DNA of 64,000 bases from Leptobrachium leishanense. Its lineage: Eukaryota; Chordata; Amphibia; Anura; Megophryidae. The notes beneath the pieces were generated by a model that was not told where the DNA came from, made no database searches, and saw only the letters and a program-made list of their open reading frames with translations. The DNA lies in contig CM019072.1 of assembly GCA_009667805.1 (NCBI GenBank), positions 39,115,519 through 39,179,518 on the forward strand. The letters run 5' to 3'. Each line of letters opens with the position of its first letter. Position 1 is the first letter of the stretch. The position numbers and the translations under genes are program-made. This document shows positions 55,641 to 64,000 of this stretch, in pieces.

Positions 55641-56440
55641 TGGTATCAAGTGAAGCTCTCACTAACTTAGCTCCCAATTACCTGTCCTCACTAATCACCA
55701 GATACACCCCAGCCCGCTCCCTAAGGTCGAACAGTGACCTGTGCCTAGCTTCTCCCCGCATCACCTCTTCCCATGATAGACTACAGGATTTCTCACGCGC
55801 AGCCCCATCCTCTAGAACGCTCTCCCTCGTACAGTCAGAATTTCCCCTAGTTTCTCTTCCTTCAAACGCTCCCTTAAGACTTTCCTATTTAGGGAAGCCT
55901 ACCACCCGACTCACTGACGCAACCAGTCCATCACTCTCGCCTTGCAGACCATCACTCTCGCCTTGCAGTCCATCACTCCCACCTTGCAGTCCATCACTCC
56001 CACCTTGCAGTCCATCACTCCCACCTTGCAGTCCATCACTCCCACCTTGCAGTCCATCACTCTCACCTTGCAGTCCATCACTCCCACCTTGCAGTCCATC
56101 ACTCCCACCTTGCAGTCCATCACTCCCACCTTGCAGACCATCACTCTCACATTGCAGACCATCACGCTCACCTTGCAGTCCAGCACCCCACCTTGCAGTC
56201 CAGCACTCCCACCTTGCAGGCCATCACTCCCACCTTGCAGGCCATCACTCCCACCTTGCAGTCCTCTCCTCTTGTTTCCACCCCCAACCCTTCTAGATTG
56301 TAAGTTCCCATGGGAATAGGGCCCTCGTTTCCTCCTGTACTGGTTTGTCAAATATTGTTCAATGTATTGTAACCCTGTCTATATTGTGTCCATTGTACAG
56401 CGCTGCGGAATATGCTGGCGCTTTATAATTTAAGATTAAT
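55641..56440 (+). mobile_element. L2-type LINE 3' end with expanded 3' UTR
   Basis: The RT tail (SSLITRYTPARSLRSNSD, ITSSHDRLQDFSRAAP, APLRLSYLGKPTTRLTDA) is followed by a minisatellite and then the family 3' tail (cagcgctgcggaatatgctgg) at about 56398. One stop-free frame runs through the array (218 aa) but only its first third is RT-derived. Confidence 0.85.
55921..56262 (+). repeat. 21-bp minisatellite in L2 3' UTR
   Basis: About 16 units of cagtccatcactcccacctt-g. The equivalent site in the 19.8-kb copy has a single unit (catcaatcactctcacctta). Confidence 0.92.
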
Positions 56441-57429
56441 AATAGCAATAAGTATTTGCAGTATCCTGAATCAAGAAAAAATTTATTTTATGGCAGCAAA
56501 AAATGTATGCTCCTATTACGCATCCCAGTCAAAATAATAAGTGCTATTGGGTCAAAATGATTCTTCAGCTAGAATATGCCTTACTTTGCAAACATATTTT
56601 CAGAAGCCAGATATCCCAGCAAGCAATGTGGAAAGAAATCAATACCATGTACACAATTTTTGAGGCACATCACAATTACCACAATCAGATACATGCGATA
56701 ACCCAACTGCAGGAAATGATGGACCTCTTTCAAGCACGCAATTACAGAAAACCAATTTGCTAGCATCTCGAGTGAAAGCAACGCGAACTACTGCCAACAG
56801 CAAAATCCAAGAACAGACCAACAGAGATAAATGGATCACATGCAACGCTACCTACTCTGTGGTCTACCACATCATAAAAAAGGACGAACAAAACCTCCAC
56901 TAGCCGATCCTGGAACATGATCTGGCTCTCGCTTTCTCTGAAATATCTAAAAGGTCCCTTGATAAGTAGCTATTAGAAGAATCAAAGTATATAAGTGTTC
57001 TGATCCAATCTGATTTTGCACTCACAATGTAGACCCAAGAAACGTGGCTGGTCTCCACCCAGTGTGGCATCTACACCAGTATTTGATCATCTTTAAAGCC
57101 AAAATGATAAGATCATACATTGTATTGTACATGGAGGTCTCGGTTTCCGTGGTCACTTGCAATACTGAGTTCATGGCACTTATTATCTTTATGTATTTCA
57201 AAGCGCAAATAAGATATTCCAACTGTGGTCAAGTCCATGTTCATTACTAGGCACTATGTAGAGAAGAGACACCAGCTTTACATGCAAGAACATAAAACAC
57301 TCTCATTGCACCTCCAGCTCCAGATTGGAGACTAGTTTCTGCTGAGACATGAGGGCAAAGGGGAGTTCTGAGCAGGTTAATGTATGTGCCGATTTGGTAT
57401 TCCTAGGTTCCGATCTCATGCGTATAGCA
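56441..57429. other. Unique DNA
   Basis: The plus frame 56503-56763 (86 aa) has a vague resemblance to a LINE ORF1 coiled coil (LQEMMDLFQARN) but nothing firm. Confidence 0.3.
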
Positions 57430-57564
57430 CAGGGTCATCAAACTTGGCCCTCCAGATGTTTTGGAACTACATCTCCCATGATTCTCAGACACTTATTAGG
57501 TTAGCTGAGCCCCATGGGAGATGTAGTTCCAAAACATCTGGCGGGCCACGTCTGATGACCCCTA
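57430..57564. mobile_element. Short palindromic hAT-type MITE
   Basis: cagggtcatcaaacttggccc...ccagatgttttggaactaca on the left is repeated inverted on the right (tgtagttccaaaacatctgg...gatgacccctag). TSD not clear. Confidence 0.8.
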
Positions 57565-60012
57565 GATAGGGTTAGGTTGCACAGCCTCAGCAGTTGATTA
57601 AATGAAAGCTTTGGGTAATGCAATCATTTATGACCAACACAAACCAAGCTTTGTACATTTTCTCTAGCTTCTACTGCAACCCCAAGAGATCTTTTACCTT
57701 TAACTAAACATATATTCAAAGTTTCTTAAAGAACTCTTTGATTAGGCGTTTTAATTAATATAGCCAAATATTTGTAAGATCTATTTTTCTCCAAGGAGTT
57801 TGGAGAACATAGACTGCCTAAATCCCCATGGGTGTGCACGCAGGAGTGGGCACTGCAGTACAGGTAGAAGAAACACCGTAGTTTATGGTCGTGACAAAAG
57901 TCCTCTCCACCACCTTAATAGACTCACCCAACACATGTCCTAACAAACTGGCAGGCACAATCAAAGCCTTGCCAACACTAAATACAGACTTTTGTGCCCT
58001 TGGAAAAGTGTGGAAGCCAGCCGCTTACCAACAGATTATGGACCATGGCAATGAAAGCAACACCAAGGCAAGAGTTAGCCCAGCAGTCTCTGTTCACGAT
58101 CACGACCATCATATGTATATTATTTAAAGGGATACTCTAGTTCCCTTCTTTTGCCCTTAAATAATTTGGCAGATGCTGCTGATATCCTGGCAGGTGGTGT
58201 CAGAGAGGGTGCTCTCTGCGTGTTGATGTCACTAGTGACTGATCTGATGACCGGCAGCCAGGAAATTCAAAAGTCCCGCATGCTGGTGTTGCTGGGTGGG
58301 GTGCAGGAAGCTCCTCCACTTCACCCCACGATTTCACCAGATCGGGGGAGCTGGGAGGGGGCATTCTTCACATCCTGATCACTTTAAAAAAGTAAAGTGG
58401 TCAGGATGAGTAGAGTGTTGTTACTTCAATAAGAGTCTGACCATTGTTCTTCTGTTTGCTTGGGTTTACCTAGGTCTGGGTTGGAACCACTTACACACAG
58501 TGTAACTGTTACTTGGGAAGTTCTCTTTGCTTTTGTGTTTTAAGCAACACATAAAAGGGTATACAAAGTGAAATGCTGTATTTAATAGAAACAGATTGCT
58601 AATCCCGTTCGACTAAGTGAGTGGACCATTGGATGCGGGGGATTCCGCTTTGATGGATCACCTTACTGCAAAGCCAGAGCTACCAGACGGGCAGTCTGAA
58701 AGCTCAGTACCAGTCCCTTGAGTGGTTTTGGGTCTGACAAAGCACGGATGAAGTAACAGCTTGGTTCCGATCCTGGAGCTTTGGACAGAACCCGACATGT
58801 TCACGTTACAACTATTGATGCATCAACGGAAAATACTGTTGTTGTTGCAATGATGACGAACTTCAGTATTTCCCAAAGAGAATTTTAGGCAGTGCAGGAG
58901 GGGCTTCAGCAATGAATCTTCTCCTTCTGCCATTGGAACTTCCATTTTTGGGAATTGCCGAAGTTTATTTCTGATAACAACAGAAATACTACAGTGGTTA
59001 GTAAATAAAGCTGTATATCTTTCCCATGTTTTTTGGGGTAAAAGACCACATCAAGCTACATAAGTCCTGCCAGTAAACTAAATCTCACATGGCTATTACC
59101 ACCCCTATTAACCCAAATGGATATGGTATTTGTGAAATGATTCTCTACACAATTATAAGGTTTAAGCCTTGCAAGAAGTAAAAAATATAACCATTAAATT
59201 GTAAAATAATATGCTATAAAATGTAATTTCCAAATAATTATATTATGCATTTGTTAATATTTTCTTATTTATTGAAAATGAAAAAATAAAGATGCTCTAT
59301 AGAAAGTCACCCCAGGAAAAGCTTTTAACGCTGCTTGGAATTTCAGAGAGCTTGCAATCAATGGCATTTTAAGAAAAATTACATTATTTGTTTTTTGCTG
59401 CCATACTGGACAAAATCAATCAGAACAATGTATCTAACCATAGAGTAGAAAAACTGGTCTCTACAGGGGATAGGAGAGTGCTAATTAACCCAGCATACAA
59501 TAAAGCCTCTTGACCACATCCTCATTTTTAAGGCTATTAGTCAGCATGAACAATTAAAACAATTTTCCTGAGAGGCTTAATTTAACACAACCAGCATAAT
59601 ACGTGAATATGTATCGCGGCTGTGGGTCCACCATGGAGTCAGTAGAGGAGGGGAAATCACAAATGGCAGGATTATCTCCATCAGCTTGGAAGGATACAGA
59701 GATCCAGGAAACAACTGCAAATTTGGCTCTCCTGACTGTTCAATGTTCATTTCACGCAGAGAGATTTTGTTTTTGTGCAAAATTGGGCGAAGCGTATTAT
59801 CCATTAACACCAGGTCCCAAAACTCAAAGCGGAGAAGTCACACTAGGCTTGGCTTAGGAAAAAGCAATTTAATGGACTTCAAGTCTACAGCTGCCACAAC
59901 CACCATGAAAGGAGACGAGTTCGTCTCATGGTTCCACATCTTTGACCCCAAAAACGGTTTCAATAACACAGACCAGAAAAGCTAGTTAGTTAAACCCTCA
60001 TTCTAGTGATTT
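57565..60012. other. Unique DNA
   Basis: No gene supported. Overlapping small frames at 59577-59985 have no motif or splice context that I can read. Confidence 0.4.
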
Positions 60013-60049
60013 TTAACCCCTTAAGGACCAATGACATAAAATTTACTTC

Positions 60050-60697
60050 ATAAACTATACTTATATTCATAACCCGGCTATTGATTACGGAGATGTAGTG
60101 TATGCAGCGGCCCCGCAAACACACTTTCATAAACTTACTACATTGTATAACTCATTCTGCCGCTTTGTGCTACAATGTAACCACATGACCCACCGTTGTG
60201 ACATGTTAAAAGAGCTAAACTGACTGTTGCTGGAATCAAGACGCACCCTTTACCTTTCCAACCTGGTGCTTAAGAGCTTTTCTGAATATGCTTCCTCCAG
60301 CAGTTCCCCTCATTCTATAACCTCCGATTCAGGACTTGCACCTTACTTGCAATACCACAATACAAAAAGACAGTGGCTCGGTCCTCATTTTCCTACAGAG
60401 CACCACAATTATGGAATAACCTCCCAGACACCATCAAATCTTCCCCCAGTCTTAAGTCACTCAAGAGCTCCCTATTAACATACCTCAATACGGAATGCAC
60501 CTGAAAACATGTAACATAATGACTATTTCCTACATATTTATTTTCTGTTAATATGAATATTTGTGTTTTTTAATATCTTGCATTTTATTACTTTGTATTT
60601 CTGTAACATTTCAATGTTCTTGAACCCAGGACATACTTGAAAACGAGAGAAATCTCAATGTATCCTTCCTGGTAAAATCCTTAATAAATAAGGGTTT
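60050..60697 (+). pseudogene. LINE 3' end (CR1/L2/Rex1-type RT tail), source of the SINE tail
   Basis: Plus-strand sequence in shifting frames reads YGDVVYAAAP, TTLYNSFCRFVLQC, CDMLKEL, RRTLYLSN and, near the end, LWNNLPDTIKSSPSLKSLKS, the C-terminal part of a non-LTR RT. Several frame breaks and a stop occur. It ends ccaggacatacttgaaaacg...atccttcctggtaaaatcc-(taaataag), identical in kind to the SINE tail. Confidence 0.7.
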
Positions 60698-60892
60698 TTA
60701 TTTTTGAGAAAATATTTTACCAGGAAGGATACATTGAGATTTCTCCTGTTTACAAGTATGTCCTGGGAGCCGAGTATGTACCGCTAGGTGTATTGCCCAG
60801 GACACTTACTGGAGAGGTGCTCTGGACGGGATCGAACCTGTGTCTCCACGGTTATAGAGCAGTGATGTTACCTCTACTCCATCCATCATTGA
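60698..60892 (-). mobile_element. tRNA-derived SINE, copy 4 (inverted)
   Basis: Reverse complement of the SINE, abutting the LINE tail head to tail: ttttaccaggaaggatacattg ... cgggatcgaacctgt ... actccatccatc. Confidence 0.8.
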
Positions 60893-60923
60893 CTTTAAAG
60901 ACCTTTGGTCCTTAAGGGGTTAA

Positions 60924-61513
60924 AGTGAGCAATATATCCAGGCTAAAATAAGCATTTTGGCAACTGAAACGCTTTACTTATTGTCTGCCTGCAACAATTT
61001 CAACCTATTTTATTATCACCCTTCAGGAGTCCAACAATTCCTTATTCCTGGTTATGGCGGGGGAGGGGGTTTATGCTACTTTCTTAAGAAATAAGTAAGA
61101 GGAAGGTTAAGATAACTTGACACAGACGAAAGTCGTCCGTGAAGAAGAAAAGGCATCTGAGCAAGATATTGAACTTCTCCATCTTGTCTCCATGGCCATA
61201 TTCCATTGCAGATTATAAATTCAAATCAGAAATAAAAATGGTTATTCAATAAGCGATGAACTGGCCAATAGGAATGGTGAATTTTACCGTAAGGTTCAAT
61301 TTTGAGGCAGTTTGCCTATTCCGAAAGCTGTTAATTCGTCAAATACTTGCGAACTGCCAGCAAAATACGGTGTAGTTCACCGCAATATGGCAATCTTCAG
61401 CGGCCGCAAAATTGTCCCATAGAGATGTAATGGTTAATCTATTCAAAGATGAGAAACTTGCACCGAAGTGTCAGTGAAATGCCCTGATTTTCAGTGATTC
61501 AGTTCGAAAAGGT
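60924..61513. other. Unique DNA
   Basis: No gene or repeat recognised. Confidence 0.4.
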
Positions 61514-62650
61514 TTAACCCTTTCGCTGCTGAGGCATTTCACGCCTCTGTGCTGAGCTCATTTTTACCTGTTTCGCTCATCATGTTTAAACGTGTTTTGA
61601 AGGCTTATTTTAGTATATTACCCAGACATATTATATATCGTTCTTTCCGGCAGACTCGGCAGATTCATAATATATCATTATTATATGTATACGTCATGCC
61701 CTGTCTGTATAATATAACAAAAAATGCAATAAAATTAGAATTTTCAATAATTTACAACGTGTAAAGTGTTTTTTTTCACATTTTAACATGCGAGCAATTG
61801 CGGTTATATTTTGTATGGGGTGCGCTTGTTAAAAAAATTTGAAATGGGGTCTCGTTACATTTTTTTGGGGGAAAAGTTACGCGATTTTTAAAAAACGCAC
61901 CCCAAACAAAAATCGTTAGTGCAGCATCATTGTTCACATTATAATTGAATTGGGAACAATATTGCTGCATTAACAAAACAAAAAAAACTTGTTTATTTAT
62001 TTTTGTTTATAATTTTTGTTTTTACATATTTTTTTATTTTTAATTTTTTTAAAAAAAATCCTACATGGTCATGTTTGGTATTGTTCGAAAGGCCATGCTC
62101 TGGCCGATCCAACGATATCAAACATTAACCCCTAGCTGCCATGGATCGGGAGATAGAGGGTTCATTGGAACCCCCTATCTCCACCATTGCTGGCAGCTAG
62201 GGGTTAACTCCAGGACTGGCGTCATTGTGCTTTGCACGATGACGCCAGTCGTCAGGGGGAGTTCCCAGAGGCTTGGCCGACATCCAAGATGTCGGCCAGC
62301 ACTGGGAGAGGATCACGATCCGGCGCTTTTCAGCGCCGAATCATGATCGGGCTCCCCAGGGGTTAATGTCAGCCACCGTTTGGAAGGGCAGGCTGTGCCC
62401 TTCCAAACGGTGCCTGCCTTAACCTTCTGGCTCCCGGCGATCGGGAGGGAGAGAGGTCCGAAGGACCTCCGCCCCCTCCCTTTCAGGCACCTCCTCCGCA
62501 CTCGCGGGGGGGGGGGCCTGAATTAGATGTCATTGCGCTGCCGCAATGACATCTAATGGCCCCGCCGGGGTCCCGGAGTGCCGGGCTGACATCCAAGATG
62601 TCAGCCCGCATGGCGGGGCCAGCAATCCCTTGAAGAACATGTTGGTGTGT
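61514..62650. mobile_element. TTAA-type repeat with serial hairpins
   Basis: Begins TTAA-ccctttcgctgctgagg, like family C at 29255. Carries the catgtttggtattgttcgaaaggcc core (62070) and then six perfect or near-perfect hairpins between 62125 and 62608. TTAA also occurs at 62363. End not fixed. Confidence 0.55.
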
Positions 62651-64000
62651 CAGCAGGAACAAGCAGGAGGAGTGCTGCACAAACTGGCCATTGCCAAGAG
62701 GCAGGGCTGACCAGCGAGTGTAGGCAATGGCCAAAAGATTACAGAAACGTCGGTTTTTGGAGCCTTTTGGTTTCTAGAATTCCATTTGAAAGGTGATCAA
62801 CCTGAACATATAATATATTTAAGATCCAAACTGAACACCTCAACAATAAATGTGTGCTTTGTGTACTTGAAGGAAAAATACTCTAGTGCATCTTCTGATT
62901 TTTTCAAAATGCATTAAAAAAATTAATGCTGATTACTGAAGGGCTTTCTATTCAGCTTTAATCATAGATTTGATCTACCACCTCTGATGTTCTCTTCAGA
63001 AAGCTTGTGGCTGAGGTGTCCTAGTCAGAGCGGGATTTTCATCTCAGAAGGAAATGTGGAGCACCCCCCCCCACACACACACACAGAAAAACATGCCAAA
63101 ATGGCTTTCTAAAATGTCGTTTTGGGGCAAACTAAAAAAAAGATATTTTTTTTAAGACACTGAAACAGTTTCTCTCTGCACTCAAATCAAAAAGGGCAGA
63201 ATCTGTTGCCTTAGTTGAGTTAATGCAGTGGCATTGTTTGTTCTATATGTAAAAGCATATATTGCTTCTGCCGTAGCACAGAGAAAAAGGATCATGTTTG
63301 GTATCATTGTAAAGACCAGACTCTGACCTTTCCAATAACACCTCACTTGACCTTGTGCGGTTTACAATTCAGATGCAAAAATAAATAATGCTGCCCTAAA
63401 TACAGAGAGTGATTCCGCTTCAAATAGGCGAAACACGGTGCCACAGTCTAGGTTGTCGATTAAACAATGTGTTGCATCACCAGCTCCACACTTGCTGGCA
63501 GTGTGGGAAATGAGAAGTTGAGTTAGCGCAACATTACTGTTCACTTTATAATTGTAAACTAAATAATAGTGCTGCGTTAGAAAAAAATAAGAGAAAATAT
63601 TATTTTATTTGTTTTGAAATCATTGGAAAGGACATAGTCTGGCTTTTCCAATGATACCTCATATGTCTCTCTAGCTCTTAGGGCTCCAGAAATACAGTGG
63701 GCTAAATGATTGTTAAAAAAAAAAAATTAAGAGCAAGGCACCCGCTTGTGGCAAGCACTTGTAGGCATATGCCTACTCTGCCTAGTTATAATGCCGGCCC
63801 TGCTCCTAGTCAATTCCCAAGGCTAGACTTTATGGCTGGGAATATGGTGATTGCAAGTTATTAAAACAATTGGCCAATGAAGTATTATGGGACACGGTTA
63901 TTCATTTACTAGAGGCAGTTCTTCAGCCGCTCCAAATGTAGATAATGTTGAATAGAATTGTTAAAGTCTACATTTTTAGCAATGAAGTTGAAAATTCAGG
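62651..64000. other. Unique DNA with two more copies of the tttggtatcattg core
   Basis: ggatcatgtttggtatcattgtaaag at 63290 and aaatcattggaaagg...ccaatgatacc at 63614-63656 recall the family C hairpin. Otherwise nothing coding. Confidence 0.4.

Larger units (their letters stand above)
60013..60923. mobile_element. MITE with TTAA target, family D, containing LINE and SINE
   Basis: TTAA at 60013-60016 and 60920-60923, with inverted termini ccccttaaggaccaatgac / ggtccttaagggg. The two halves would join around caatgac/tgactttaaag if the nested insertions (about 60050-60892) were removed. Confidence 0.75.

Noticed and set aside
56503..56763. 86-aa plus frame with LQEMMDLFQARN, reminiscent of LINE ORF1
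   Set aside because: Resemblance limited to a short coiled-coil-like stretch; downstream frames are broken and uninformative.
1..64000. CRISPR array, bacterial operons, tRNA or rRNA genes
   Set aside because: None of the repeats has spacer-like organisation, and no functional tRNA cloverleaf or rRNA was found; the tRNA-like boxes seen belong to SINEs.

Overview
This is a vertebrate nuclear window, most likely from an anuran amphibian. The evidence is the transposon mix (L2, Ngaro, Penelope-like, BEL/Pao and Ty3/Gypsy-type elements, hAT, TTA-TSD and TTAA-TSD MITEs, a tRNA-derived SINE), the roughly AT-rich intergenic DNA with CNE-like blocks, and the near absence of host coding sequence. The only host exon I can name is one 109-bp exon on the minus strand (15332-15440) encoding an EF-hand segment that matches NECAB2. 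Most of the window is therefore intronic or intergenic DNA of that locus, heavily colonised by mobile elements.

Layout. 1-6640 holds a minus-strand BEL/Pao LTR retrotransposon relic (3' LTR start at 1170, gag to about 6640). It is cut by an L2 3' end (3449-4181, 8-bp TSD) and by a 585-bp solo LTR (5034-5618, 5-bp TSD). In place of most of its pol gene it carries an in-sense, intronless piece of ribosomal protein L6 (about 1610-2285). 6640-15300 is mostly unique DNA with a minisatellite, small palindromes, a decayed Gypsy gag (about 9041-9812), a 187-bp tandem duplication and purine-rich low complexity. 15332-15440 is the host exon. 15615-16779 is a non-autonomous hAT element filled with a 20-21-bp minisatellite. 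17-33.9 kb contains several MITEs and SINEs, a truncated L2, an L1-like insertion with a C-rich TSD, a 707-bp solo LTR (27066-27772) and a gene-free block near 30.1-31.4 kb that looks like cis-regulatory DNA.

33930-40094 is an almost complete Ngaro (tyrosine-recombinase) retrotransposon on the minus strand. It has the diagnostic split repeats A1-ORFs-B1A2B2, a long open gag-like ORF, RT/RNase H, tyrosine recombinase and an SGNH-hydrolase ORF, the last three frameshifted. 40-47.5 kb is a patchwork of MITEs, an L2 RT fragment, SINEs and hAT-type pieces. 47902-52237 is a Penelope-like element (14-bp TSD) with two 1.35-kb near-identical arms in inverted orientation, a GIY-YIG endonuclease ORF and a hammerhead-ribozyme-like motif in each arm. 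53183-54987 is a second hAT-type element carrying the same minisatellite family as the one at 15.6 kb, in the opposite orientation. 55.6-56.4 kb is an L2 3' end whose 3' UTR has expanded into a 21-bp minisatellite. 60013-60923 is a TTAA-flanked MITE containing a LINE 3' end and an inverted SINE that share the same 3' tail. 61.5-62.65 kb is a chain of perfect hairpins.

Few genes work together here in the host sense. The interest lies in element biology: host mRNA capture inside a BEL element, the PLE inverted-arm architecture with ribozyme motifs, and one minisatellite family shared by two unrelated DNA transposons. No sequence searches were possible; family names rest on protein motifs, terminal repeats and target-site duplications read directly.
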